Shown piece after piece: positions 1 to 8,032 of a stretch of 64,000 nt of DNA. The notes beneath the pieces are model-generated. The model was not told where the DNA came from. It did no database searches and was given only the letters and a program-made list of their open reading frames with translations. Numbering within the stretch: the first letter of the stretch is position 1; the number at the start of each line of letters is the position of its first letter. The stretch comes from UBA5069 sp963773745. GTDB taxonomy: Bacteria > Chloroflexota > Anaerolineae > Caldilineales > Caldilineaceae. Both the position numbers and the translations under genes were made by a program. The DNA is taken from contig CAVZCL010000005.1 in assembly GCA_963773745.1 (NCBI GenBank), forward strand, positions 2,108,001 through 2,172,000, written 5' to 3'.

Positions 1-22
1 GTGTGCAGCACAAACTGTGTCA

Positions 23-106
23 CGTAGCGGAGGGGCTCCTGCCCCTCATCTGCTCAGCAAGAGTACAGCTTTGAGCAAGACGAGGGGCAGGAGCCCCTCC
101 GCTACG
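23..106. repeat. Intergenic inverted repeat, family R1 (CGTAGCGG type)
   Basis: Two perfectly complementary 25-base arms (23-47 and 82-106) flank a 34-base loop. Each arm begins CGTAGCGGAGGGG and is itself nearly self-complementary, so each arm can also fold alone. Related elements with the same CGTAGCGG end occur at 25221-25359 and 30939-31012, which makes this a dispersed family and not a single terminator. It lies just downstream of the leftward rhamnose isomerase gene and could end its transcript, but there is no T-tract. Confidence 0.8.
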
Positions 107-145
107 AGTCATCGCGCACTTCGGAGATACACCACTTGGTTGGTT

Positions 146-1390
146 CTACTGGAAGCCGCCGCTCGCGTTGGCAATGCCCCGCTCGGCGCGAATCTTCTCC
201 TCGTATCCGCTCTCCCGGTAGGCGGCAATGGGGTCGGTTGCAATGCCCATTTCGTGGCGCACCTGCGCCAGCAGGGGCCGCACATCCATACGGAATGCGT
301 CGGTGAGGAGCGCATGGGCGGCCAGCACATCGCCATTCTGCTGCAGCTCTGCCAGCCTGGCGCGCGGCACGCACAGCGCCTTGGCATAGGCTTCCTGGCA
401 GTTGAGCACCGAGTAGAGCGTCGCGGCAATCTTGCCTTCAATGTTGTGGCACTGGTCCAGCCCATAGGCCACGTTGTTGGCGCAGTCGCGCACTGTCGGG
501 TTGTCGCTCTCCTCTGCTTCGGCCAGCTCGTTGTAGATGAGGAACAGCTCGTAGGGGTTCGACGATCCCACAATCAGGTCGTCGTCGGCGTACTTGCGGT
601 TGTTAAAATGGAAGCCGCCCAGCTTCCCTTCATCAACGAGAAAGGCGACAATCTGCTCAATATTGGCACCCTGTGCATGATGGCCCAGGTCAACGAGGAC
701 CTGCGCCTTTTCGCCCAGCTTGAGGCTCAGGGCGTAGGCTGTGCCCCAATCGGGGATGTCGGTGCTGTAGAAGGCGGGCTCGAAGAACTTGTACTCGACC
801 AGCATGCGCCCACCCTCGGGGATGTGGGGGTATAGCGCTTCGAGGCTCCTCTGCAGGCGGTGCTTGCGGCCGCGCAGCGAATCCTGCCCGGCGTAATTGG
901 TGCCGTCGGCCAGCCAAACGCTCAAACTCGTGCTGCCTGTCTTCGTCATGATCTCGCAGCACTCAATGCAGTGATCGAGCGCCTGCTCGCGAATGCCGCC
1001 GTCGGGATTGCCCAGCGAACCGAGCTTGTATTCGTCATCCTGGAAGAGATTGGGGTTGACCGCGCCAATCTTCAGCCCGCGCTCCGCGGCAAACTGGCGC
1101 ATGGCGCTGAAGTCGTTGTCCGCCGGACGGTCCCACGGAATGTGAATTGCCACGGTGGGGCAGACGCCGGTGAGCTTGTTGACGAGCGCCGCGTCGTTGA
1201 TTTTTTCAGAGGTTGTAACAGCCGCGCCCGGCCACGCAAAGGCCTTGAAGCGGGTGCCCGAATTGGCGTAAGCCCAGCTGGCGGTTTCGATCTTTTGATT
1301 GCTCAGCCGCTGCTTGATCTCCTCCACGTCCAGCCCGTCGGCGGCCAGTTGCTCGGCCAGGAGGGAATAGGCTTCGTGTTGCTTAATCAT
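146..1390 (-). CDS. rhaI: L-rhamnose isomerase, RhaI (Pseudomonas stutzeri) type
   Basis: A 414-residue TIM-barrel isomerase that converts L-rhamnose to L-rhamnulose in the cytoplasm. The segment LVEYKFFEPAFYSTDIPDW (about residues 197-215) and the following LVDLGHH (232-238) and FHFNNRKYADDD (260-271) hold the Glu/Asp/His residues expected for the two-metal site of this family. The start was placed at the ATG at 1390 because AAGGAG lies 8 bases upstream; the frame stays open further upstream, but without homology. It stands alone here, with no rhamnulokinase or aldolase beside it. Its sugar theme matches the deoxysugar locus at the far end of the window. The family call is secure; activity on other aldoses is possible, as RhaI enzymes are known to be broad. 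Confidence 0.93.
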   Translation of the reverse strand: MIKQHEAYSLLAEQLAADGLDVEEIKQRLSNQKIETASWAYANSGTRFKAFAWPGAAVTTSEKINDAALVNKLTGVCPTVAIHIPWDRPADNDFSAMRQFAAERGLKIGAVNPNLFQDDEYKLGSLGNPDGGIREQALDHCIECCEIMTKTGSTSLSVWLADGTNYAGQDSLRGRKHRLQRSLEALYPHIPEGGRMLVEYKFFEPAFYSTDIPDWGTAYALSLKLGEKAQVLVDLGHHAQGANIEQIVAFLVDEGKLGGFHFNNRKYADDDLIVGSSNPYELFLIYNELAEAEESDNPTVRDCANNVAYGLDQCHNIEGKIAATLYSVLNCQEAYAKALCVPRARLAELQQNGDVLAAHALLTDAFRMDVRPLLAQVRHEMGIATDPIAAYRESGYEEKIRAERGIANASGGFQ

Positions 1391-1424
1391 TGGAATGCTC
1401 CTTAATGGGTGGGAGTGATTTTGG

Positions 1425-1448
1425 GTGTGAATGTTGGTGTGAATGTTG
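1425..1448. repeat. Tandem 12-bp direct repeat upstream of rhaI
   Basis: GTGTGAATGTTG occurs twice back to back (1425-1436 and 1437-1448), 35 bases upstream of the rhaI start codon. Short direct repeats at this place can be regulator sites, but no regulator is assigned here. Confidence 0.45.
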
Positions 1449-1521
1449 GAATGGGAACAATGGAATTGGACGCGAAGTTGAAGATGCTCCGCCGGCAAAG
1501 GTTGCGGAGGCGCGACGTCGT

Positions 1522-1550
1522 TTGACACACATCGCGCACCGTGCTATTGT
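1522..1550 (+). promoter_or_regulatory. Sigma-70-type promoter of the aro/phe/tyr operon
   Basis: TTGACA at 1522-1527 and TATTGT at 1545-1550 are separated by exactly 17 bases. Transcription would start near 1557, about 375 bases before the aroH start codon, leaving room for the leader and terminator described below. Confidence 0.7.
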
Positions 1551-1653
1551 GCGCAAGTCGCTGCTTGAACGCAGAGCAGCGCTTGCGGGTGGAATGCGGC
1601 TCATGCAACCGTTGGCAGGAATGCAAAACATCTCCACACAACCGCAGATTCGC

Positions 1654-1797
1654 ATGTCGAGCAGCCTGAATCAGGCCGCTCTACTTCGCTTTGCCACCAC
1701 CCCGCGCACATTTGGGCGCGGGTTTTCTTTTGCCTTTGGCAGCTATTGGTATTACAGCTATTTTACCACTTTGTCGCCATCCAGCGCAGCGAGGTAA
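1654..1797 (+). CDS. Candidate leader peptide rich in Phe, Tyr and Trp codons
   Basis: A short frame between the operon promoter and aroH ends at TAA 1795-1797. From about 1690 it has five Phe codons in 17 residues and then the run Tyr-Trp-Tyr-Tyr-Ser-Tyr-Phe at 1744-1764. Such clustering of exactly the end-product amino acids of the operon is what is known from attenuation leader peptides of Proteobacteria and Actinobacteria. The start is uncertain: ATG at 1654 gives 47 residues with no clear ribosome site, while ATGs at 1594, 1603 and 1621 are in the same frame. A hairpin at 1701-1722 followed by TTTTCTTTT overlaps the Phe codons and may be a pause or early terminator. A functional leader is an inference from composition and position. 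Confidence 0.55.
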   Translation: MSSSLNQAALLRFATTPRTFGRGFSFAFGSYWYYSYFTTLSPSSAAR

Positions 1798-1833
1798 GTG
1801 CCGACCGGTCAATGACCGTCACAGGGACTCCAC

Positions 1834-1872
1834 GAGGGCGAGGGGATGGCGACAAACCCCGCCCTCTTTTTT
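1834..1872 (+). terminator. Rho-independent terminator (attenuator) in the aro operon leader
   Basis: GAGGGCG-a-GGG (1834-1844) pairs with CCCCGCCCTC (1857-1866) and is followed directly by six Ts (1867-1872). No + strand gene precedes it except the candidate leader peptide, and aroH starts 61 bases downstream. It therefore sits where an attenuator would sit. A small CGGTC/GACCG hairpin at 1806-1818 lies between the aromatic codons and the terminator. Confidence 0.75.
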
Positions 1873-1933
1873 GTGCCTTGAATTCATGCGCTGCACAGTC
1901 AGCGCGCCAGTAACGATGATGCAGGAGCGGCAA

Positions 1934-2362
1934 ATGAAGGTCTGTCGAGGTGTGCGCGGCGCGACGACGGTGACGCAGGTGGACAGGGAGAGCGTGCTCG
2001 CAGCAACGCGTGAGCTGCTGGCCGCCATGGTGCGCGCCAACGCAATTGAGCCGGAGGATGTCGCGAGCGCCATCTTCACCACCACACCCGACATTACCTC
2101 GGTCTTCCCGGCCACCGCTGCGCGCCAACTTGGCTGGCTGGATGTGCCGCTCATGTGCGGCCACGAGATGGATGTAGCCGGCGCACTGCCCCTCTGCATT
2201 CGCGTGATGATCCACTGGAACACGGCGCTGCCCCAGAGCGAGATTCGCCACATCTACATGCACGAGGCGCGCGTGCTGCGCCCGGACAAGAGCATTGTGC
2301 TAAGCGAGGCGGACATTGCCGAGCTGAACCGCTGGATTGATGAGCATTTGATCGCGTTGTAG
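1934..2362 (+). CDS. aroH: Chorismate mutase, AroH type
   Basis: A 142-residue monofunctional chorismate mutase that makes prephenate from chorismate, first gene of the operon. It has the Bacillus AroH (trimeric, pseudo-alpha/beta barrel) pattern and not the helical AroQ-type fold: CRGVRGA at the N-terminus, CGHEMDVAGALPLCIRV in the middle (Glu and Arg ligands) and IYMHEARVLRPD near the C-terminus (Tyr and Arg ligands). The start at 1934 is set by AGGAG eight bases upstream. The next gene, prephenate dehydratase, uses its product; tyrA further down uses it too. Expression is probably governed by the attenuator-like leader in front. Confidence 0.92.
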   Translation: MKVCRGVRGATTVTQVDRESVLAATRELLAAMVRANAIEPEDVASAIFTTTPDITSVFPATAARQLGWLDVPLMCGHEMDVAGALPLCIRVMIHWNTALPQSEIRHIYMHEARVLRPDKSIVLSEADIAELNRWIDEHLIAL

Positions 2363-2370
2363 CAAAGAAA

Positions 2371-2466
2371 AGCAAATGGTAAGTGGTAAGTGGTCATTGG
2401 CGTTTTCCGCAACATGAAAGTTCGCGTCCCGACCACTGGCGACTTACCAATGACCACTTGCCAATT
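2371..2466. repeat. Intergenic inverted repeat, family R3 (AATGACCACTTGCCAATT type)
   Basis: The left arm (2371-2402) carries AAATGGTAAGTGGT and TGGTCATTGG, and the right arm (2431-2466) carries their complements CTTACCAATGACCACTTGCC. Similar elements lie at 28684-28752 and 32719-32793. It fills the aroH-pheA gap, within a presumed operon. Confidence 0.65.
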
Positions 2467-2496
2467 GTCCTTCGGCCAATAACGAGGATCACACGC

Positions 2497-3354
2497 ATGA
2501 CCACAGTCGCATTTCAGGGCGAACATGGCGCTTACTCCGAGGAGGCTGTGCGCAGCCACTTCGGCGAGGACGTGGCGACGCTGCCGTGCGAGGCCTTCGA
2601 GCACATCTTTGCTGCCGTGGAGCAGGGGCGCGCCGATTTTGGCGTGTTGCCTGTGGAGAACTCCACCGCAGGCTCCATCAACAAGTCCTTCGACCTGCTG
2701 CTGGACCATGACCTCAAGGTGAACGGCGAGATTCTGGTGCGCGTGCGCCACTGCCTGCTGCGTGTGCCGGGCGCACAGGAGCCGATTGTTGAGGTGCGCA
2801 GCCATCCGCAGGCGCTGGCGCAGTGCGAGCGCTACCTTAATCGCCATGGCTACAAGGCCGTGCCCTGGTACGACACGGCCGGCAGCGCCAAGGATTTGGC
2901 TGCCAACCCAGCGCCCGGTGTGGCCGTGATCGCCAGTGCGTTGGCCGGCGCAACCTACGCGCTCGAGACGGTGGATGCCGGCATTGAGGACCTGCACAAC
3001 AACTTCACACGCTTCTTTGTGGTGGCCAAGGGTGATGCACCGCAAGGCGAGCGCTCCAAGACAAGCCTCGTCTTTGCAGTGCCCAATACGCCCGGTTCGC
3101 TGCTGGCGGCGCTGCAGGAGTTTGCCGAGCGCGGCATCAACCTCAGCAAGCTGGAGAGCCGCCCACGCCGCGGCCGTGCGTGGCAATATGTCTTCTACCT
3201 CGACTTTGACGGCCACTGGCAGGACCCCAAAGCGGGCGAAGCGATTATGCGGCTGCTGAGCCGGGCGGCCTTTGTCAAGCTCCTCGGCAGCTACCCGGGC
3301 GCCAATGGCGTTCTCGAGGACGAAACGGCGCAAACGGCGTCGCTGCAGATTTAG
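2497..3354 (+). CDS. pheA: Prephenate dehydratase with C-terminal ACT domain
   Basis: A 285-residue enzyme converting prephenate to phenylpyruvate. The catalytic part (about 1-180) shows PVENSTAGSINKSFDLL and the family hallmark TRF in NNFTRFFVV. The C-terminal ACT domain (about 190-275) carries the PGSLLAAL and LESRP motifs that bind phenylalanine in known PheA proteins, so feedback inhibition by Phe is expected. No chorismate mutase domain is fused; that activity is supplied by aroH just upstream. Start at 2497 follows GAGG with a normal spacer. Confidence 0.94.
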   Translation: MTTVAFQGEHGAYSEEAVRSHFGEDVATLPCEAFEHIFAAVEQGRADFGVLPVENSTAGSINKSFDLLLDHDLKVNGEILVRVRHCLLRVPGAQEPIVEVRSHPQALAQCERYLNRHGYKAVPWYDTAGSAKDLAANPAPGVAVIASALAGATYALETVDAGIEDLHNNFTRFFVVAKGDAPQGERSKTSLVFAVPNTPGSLLAALQEFAERGINLSKLESRPRRGRAWQYVFYLDFDGHWQDPKAGEAIMRLLSRAAFVKLLGSYPGANGVLEDETAQTASLQI

Positions 3355-3415
3355 CGGATTCAGATTTCAATACTCAATCATTTGTTGTCAGTAATCGCCT
3401 GACGGGGGCTCACCA

Positions 3416-4465
3416 ATGATCGTAATCATGAAACCGGGCGCAACGGCTGCCGAAATCGGCGCTGTCATCCGCAAGGCCGAGTCGATGGGCCTCAAAACCC
3501 ATCCCATTTACGGGGACAGCCGCACTGTGGTCGCGCTGGTGGGAGACCTGACAGCGGTGACGCGCGAATCGTTTGATGTCATGGCGGGCGTGCTGCAAAC
3601 CATGCGCATTCAGGAGCCCTACAAGCTGGCCAGCCGCACGACGCGCCCAGATAACACAGTGATCGACATCGCGGGCGTCGTTAAGGTGGGCGGGCCGGAG
3701 ATCGTCGTCATGGCCGGGCCATGCAGCGTGGAGAGCCGCTCGCAGATCATCGAGATTGCCCACGCCGTGAAGGAGGCGGGCGCAACCGTTCTGCGCGGCG
3801 GCGCCTTCAAGCCGCGCACCAGCCCCTATGATTTCCAGGGCATGGGGCTCAAGGGGCTTGAGTATCTGGCCGACGCGCGCGAGGCAACAGGGCTGCCTGT
3901 GATTACCGAAGTCATGCGCGAGGAGCAGGTGGCCATGGTGGCCGAGTACGCCGACATCCTGCAGATTGGCGCGCGCAACATGCAGAACTACGGCCTGCTG
4001 CAGGCTGTGGGCAAGGTCAAGAAGCCGGTCATGCTCAAGCGGGGCATCAGCGGCATGATCAAGGAACTGCTCATGTGCGCCGAGTACATTGTGAGCAATG
4101 GCAACAACAGCGTCATGCTCTGCGAGCGGGGCATCCGCACCTATGAAACGGCCACGCGCAATACCTTTGACCTCAACGCGGTGCCCGTGCTCAAGCAGAC
4201 CACCCACTTGCCCGTTGTTGCAGACCCGTCACACGGCACTGGGCTGCGCGAACTGGTGCCCGCCATGAGCCGCGCGGCCGTGGCCGCAGGGGCCGATGCG
4301 CTCATCCTCGAGGTGCACCCGGACCCCGACCAGGCCGTGAGCGACGGTCGCCAGAGCCTCACCTATCCCGAGTTCCAGAAGCTGATGGTAGACGTGGCGC
4401 GCATTGCTGCGGCGGTAGACCGCGACCTCGCCGTTTTGTACGAGGACGCCGTCGCCGCACAGTAA
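3416..4465 (+). CDS. aroF: 3-deoxy-7-phosphoheptulonate (DAHP) synthase, class I-beta, copy 1
   Basis: A 349-residue enzyme that condenses PEP and erythrose 4-phosphate, the first step of the shikimate pathway. Residues 1-70 form the small N-terminal ferredoxin-like regulatory domain (starts MIVIMKPGATAAEIG) known from Thermotoga-type enzymes. The barrel shows VVMAGPCSVESRSQI, RGGAFKPRTSPYDFQG and ADPSHGTG. A close paralogue follows after 75 bases. In the family the N-terminal domain mediates inhibition by Tyr or Phe, so the two copies may respond to different end products; that part is inference. Confidence 0.93.
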   Translation: MIVIMKPGATAAEIGAVIRKAESMGLKTHPIYGDSRTVVALVGDLTAVTRESFDVMAGVLQTMRIQEPYKLASRTTRPDNTVIDIAGVVKVGGPEIVVMAGPCSVESRSQIIEIAHAVKEAGATVLRGGAFKPRTSPYDFQGMGLKGLEYLADAREATGLPVITEVMREEQVAMVAEYADILQIGARNMQNYGLLQAVGKVKKPVMLKRGISGMIKELLMCAEYIVSNGNNSVMLCERGIRTYETATRNTFDLNAVPVLKQTTHLPVVADPSHGTGLRELVPAMSRAAVAAGADALILEVHPDPDQAVSDGRQSLTYPEFQKLMVDVARIAAAVDRDLAVLYEDAVAAQ

Positions 4466-4540
4466 ACGCCAGCGAAGGATGACGCCGCGAGAGCGGTGCT
4501 CGTATCTCCAAAGATTCCCGAACATGAATGAGGCAGCACG

Positions 4541-5557
4541 ATGATTATTGTCATGAAGCAGGGCACACCCACCGGCAACGTCGAGGTGGTGGTGCGGCGG
4601 GTGGAAGAGCTGGGCTACAAGGTGCACCTTAGCCGTGGCGAGGCGCGCACCATCATCGGCGTCATTGGCGCAAATGAGCACGAGCTAAATGAAGACACCT
4701 TCATGGTCATGGAGGGGGTCGAAAAGACGATGCGCGTCATGCAGCCCTTCCGCATGGCGGCGCGCGACTTCACGCAGATGGACAGCGTGATCAACGTCAA
4801 CGGCGTGGAGGTGGGCGGGCAGAAGGTCGTGGTTATGGCCGGCCCTTGCAGCGTGGAGGGGCGCACCATGATTCTGGAGACCGCACACGCCGTCAAGGAA
4901 GCGGGGGCCACCATCCTGCGGGGCGGCGCCTTCAAGCCGCGCAGCAGCCCCTATGCCTTCCAGGGGCTGGGCGAGGAGGGGCTCAAGCACCTCGCCGAGG
5001 CGCGCGAGCAGACGGGGCTGCCCATCATCACCGAGGTGATGGGGACCGATGACCTTGATTTGGTGGCCGAATACACAGACATCTTTCAGGTGGGCGCTCG
5101 CAACGCACAAAACTACTCGCTGCTCAAGGCCTTGGGCAAGGCGCAGAAGCCGGTCTTCCTCAAGCGCGGCACCAGCGGCACAATCAACGAGCTGCTCATG
5201 AGCGCCGAGTATGTGCTCAGTGGCGGCAACATGCAGGTGATGGTCTGCGAGCGGGGCATCCGCACCTACGAGACGGCCACGCGCAACACCTTCGACATCA
5301 ACGCGATTCCTGTGCTCAAGGAGCTGACGCACCTGCCCGTGATTGCCGATCCGGCGCACGGCACCGGCATGTGGAATTTCGTTGGCCCGATTGCCAAGGC
5401 GTCGCTGGCCGCCGGCGCGGACGGGCTCATGCTCGAGGTGCACCCTGATCCGGCGCGCGCCTGGAGCGACGGCCCGCAGAGCCTCACCTTTGATCGCTTT
5501 GCCACGCTCATGGACGAGCTGCGCGTGCTCGCGCCGGCCATCGGCCGCGAAATTTAA
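4541..5557 (+). CDS. aroF: 3-deoxy-7-phosphoheptulonate (DAHP) synthase, class I-beta, copy 2
   Basis: A 338-residue paralogue of the preceding gene with the same architecture: an N-terminal ferredoxin-like domain (MIIVMKQGTPTGNVEVV) and a barrel with VVMAGPCSVEGRTMI, RGGAFKPRSSPYAFQG and ADPAHGTG. Core motifs are intact, so this is not a decayed duplicate. The N-terminal domain differs more from copy 1 than the barrel does, for example KVHLSRGEARTIIGVIGA here against KTHPIYGDSRTVVALVGD, which is where different allosteric control would arise. GAGG precedes the start. Confidence 0.93.
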   Translation: MIIVMKQGTPTGNVEVVVRRVEELGYKVHLSRGEARTIIGVIGANEHELNEDTFMVMEGVEKTMRVMQPFRMAARDFTQMDSVINVNGVEVGGQKVVVMAGPCSVEGRTMILETAHAVKEAGATILRGGAFKPRSSPYAFQGLGEEGLKHLAEAREQTGLPIITEVMGTDDLDLVAEYTDIFQVGARNAQNYSLLKALGKAQKPVFLKRGTSGTINELLMSAEYVLSGGNMQVMVCERGIRTYETATRNTFDINAIPVLKELTHLPVIADPAHGTGMWNFVGPIAKASLAAGADGLMLEVHPDPARAWSDGPQSLTFDRFATLMDELRVLAPAIGREI

Positions 5558-5569
5558 ACCGCGACAGGC

Positions 5570-5745
5570 GACACAGAGGTCACAGAGGAAACAGAGGCAC
5601 ACAGAGACAGGGAAGAAAAGCAGAGAGAATCGCCGTGATTACTGCGCAAGTGTGCAAAGCTCGCTGCGGCCGGTATGTACGCTGCTGCTACTCGTTTTTC
5701 TGCTTTTCTCTGTGTTCCTCTGTTGCCTCTGTGACCTCTGTGTCG
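5570..5745. repeat. Intergenic inverted repeat, family R2 (ACACAGAGGTCACAGAGG type), copy 1
   Basis: The left arm begins GACACAGAGGTCACAGAGG at about 5569 and runs to 5610. The right arm, 5700-5745, is its reverse complement, ending CTCTGTGACCTCTGTGTCG. The spacer is about 90 bases. Copies 2 and 3 are at 12529-12643 and 27662-27775. It separates the second DAHP synthase from tyrA. Confidence 0.8.
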
Positions 5746-5780
5746 AAGTTCGTTAGCGACCAGGGAAGGTATTGGGTTCG

Positions 5781-6701
5781 ATGAAGCCGCTGGCTGAGTG
5801 CCGCGTGACGGTAGTGGGCATGGGCCTCATGGGCGCCAGCCTGTGCATGGACTTGACGCGCGGCGGCTTCTGCCGCGAGGTGCGCGGCGTGGCGCGCCGC
5901 ACCGACACCGTGCTCCAGGCCTTCTTTTCCGGCGCGGTGGACGAGGCGACCAACGATGTGCAGACCGGCGTGCTCGGGGCCGACATGGTCATCCTCGCCA
6001 CGCCTGTGCGTACAATCGTGCGCACGCTGGAGGAGATTGGCCCCGTGCTCTGGCCGGGCACAGTGGTGATGGACATGGGCAGCACCAAGGCCGAGATTAT
6101 GGCAGCAATGGCACAGCTGCCTGCGGGGATTGAGCCGGTGGGTGGCCACCCCATGTGCGGCAAGGAGACGGCTGGCTTTGAGGCTGCCGAGAGTGGCCTC
6201 TACCGCAATGCGCCGTGGGTGCTCGCTCCACTCGAACGAACGAGCCCGCGTGCCGTGGAACTGGCGCAGGAGTTGGCGCACGCGGTGGGCGCGCGCCCCC
6301 TGGTGGTGGAAGCCCACCGTCACGATCGCCTCGTGGCCGCAATCAGCCACCTGCCCTTTGTGGCGGCAAGCGCGCTGGTGCAAACTGTGGCAACCGTGGG
6401 TGCCGACGATCCGCTGGCGTGGGAGCTTGCCGCGGGCGGCTTTCGCGACACAAGCCGCGTGGCCGCCAGCGACACACGCATGTTCCTCGACATTCTCATG
6501 ACGAACCGCACCGCAGTGCTTGAGCAGATCGAGAGCTATGGCGCACAATTGGAGGCCATTCGCGCCTTGCTGGAAGAAGGCGACGAAGACGCGCTTTGCG
6601 CGCTGCTGGGCCAGTCGCAGCGGTTGCGCGCCGCGCTGGAAAAGCAAACAATAACCACGACGCAGATTTGCGCCTCCCCGTCGGATTTCCTTGTCCACTG
6701 A
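5781..6701 (+). CDS. tyrA: Prephenate dehydrogenase
   Basis: A 306-residue NAD(P)-dependent enzyme that oxidises prephenate to 4-hydroxyphenylpyruvate. A Rossmann domain begins with VVGMGLMGASL near the N-terminus. GGHPMCGKETAG (about residue 122) and ISHLPFVAASAL (about 185) are the substrate-binding His motifs of the family. The ATG at 5781 is preferred over a TTG nine bases upstream because GGAAGG lies 11 bases before the ATG but only 2 before the TTG. No ACT domain follows. Confidence 0.92.
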   Translation: MKPLAECRVTVVGMGLMGASLCMDLTRGGFCREVRGVARRTDTVLQAFFSGAVDEATNDVQTGVLGADMVILATPVRTIVRTLEEIGPVLWPGTVVMDMGSTKAEIMAAMAQLPAGIEPVGGHPMCGKETAGFEAAESGLYRNAPWVLAPLERTSPRAVELAQELAHAVGARPLVVEAHRHDRLVAAISHLPFVAASALVQTVATVGADDPLAWELAAGGFRDTSRVAASDTRMFLDILMTNRTAVLEQIESYGAQLEAIRALLEEGDEDALCALLGQSQRLRAALEKQTITTTQICASPSDFLVH

Positions 6702-6714
6702 AATGGTTGAAGCA

Positions 6715-8028
6715 ATGACGAAGCTGATTTTGCACGCAGGCGGGCCTTTGCAAGGCCACTGCTCCGTGCCGGGAGACAAGTCAATTAGCCACCGCGCCGT
6801 CATGTTTGGCGCGCTGGCCGAGGGAACGAGCCACGTACGCGGCTTCCTCGACGGCGGCGACTGCCGCGTCGACGATAGCCGTCATGCGCGCCCTCGGCGT
6901 GCAGATTGACGAGGTCACCCCCACTGAACTGCTGGTGCATGGGCGCGGCTTTCGCGGTCTGCAGGAACCTGCGACGGTGCTCGACTGCGGCAACTCCGGC
7001 ACCACCATTCGCCTGATCGTTGGCCTGCTGGCCGGGCAGGACTTTACCTCCTTCCTCACAGGCACCGAGCAGGTGCGCCGGCGGCCCATGGGGCGCGTCG
7101 TCAAGCCGCTGCGTGGCATGGGGGCCGACATTCTGGGGCGGCAGGATGGCAACTATGCGCCGCTGGGCATTCGGCCCGCACGGCTGCGCGGCGTGGAGTA
7201 TGATCTGCCGGTGGCCAGCGCACAGGTGAAGAGCTGCGTGCTCCTCGCCGGTCTCTACGCCAACGGGCTGACGATTGTGCGCGAGCCTGGGCCGGCGCGC
7301 GACCACACCGAGCGCATGCTCATGGCAATGGGCGCGCCAGTAACCGTGGTGGGGCGCTCCGTCACCAGCGAATCGCCCACGCATCCGCTCAAGCCGCTCG
7401 ACATCACCGATCCCGGGCGACATCTCTTCAGCCGCATTTCTGCTCGTGGCGGCGGCAATTGTGCCGGGGAGCCGCGTCACGGATCAACGGTGTAGGGGTC
7501 AACAGCACGCGCACGGGCATTGTCGATGCGCTGCGTGCGCTGGGCGCGGAGATTACCTATCACAATGAGCGGCTGCAGGGGGGCGAGCCTGTTGCGGACG
7601 TCGAGGTGGCTGCGGCGCCCCTGCGCGCCGCACAATTTGGCGGCGAGATGATCGTCACAATGATCGACGAGATTCCCGTCCTGGCCGTGGCAGCGACCCA
7701 GGCACAGGGACGGACCCTCGTGCGCGATGCCGCGGAACTGCGTGTCAAGGAGACCGACCGCATTGCCACCACCGTGAGCGAATTGCGCAAAATGGGCGCG
7801 CAGATTGAGCCCACCCACGACGGCTTCATCATCGAGGGCCCCACGCAGCTGCGCGCCGCCCCAACCGAGGCGCACGGCGACCATCGCCTGGCCATGGCGC
7901 TGGCGGTGGCGGGGCTGATTGCAGAGGGGCGCACAGAGGTCTATGGGGCCGAAGTGACGGGCGACAGCTTCCCTGGCTTCGAGTTTACGCTGCAGGCGCT
8001 GGGCGCCGATCTGCGCATTGAGGAGTAG
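6715..8028 (+). CDS. aroA: 3-phosphoshikimate 1-carboxyvinyltransferase (EPSP synthase), three 1-base frameshifts
   Basis: Adds enolpyruvate from PEP to shikimate 3-phosphate. Three frames together give a full-length protein: PGDKSISHRA and FLDGGDC in the first; DCGNSGTTIRL and TEQVRRRPM in the second; NSTRTGI, KETDRI and HGDHRLAMAL in the last. An extra base lies near 6868-6871, another in TCCCGGGCGA (7411-7420) and a third in CACGG near 7478-7482; after three insertions the original frame returns. No stop-codon substitutions or other decay are seen, and the gene is otherwise the only candidate for an essential step, so sequence error is the likely cause. ATG 6715 or 6703 could be the start. 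The stop overlaps the ribosome site of aroE. Confidence 0.85.
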
Positions 8029-8032
8029 CGGC

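Noticed and set aside
1701..1731. Hairpin CCCGCGC/GCGCGGG with TTTTCTTTT as the main aro operon terminator
   Set aside because: It lies inside the Phe-codon stretch, upstream of the Tyr/Trp codons, and its stem is short. The stronger terminator at 1834-1872 fits the attenuator role better, so this is noted only as a possible pause site.
4685..5602. Long minus-strand frame opposite the second DAHP synthase
   Set aside because: Shadow frame rich in His, Arg and Leu without recognisable motifs; the + strand gene is certain.
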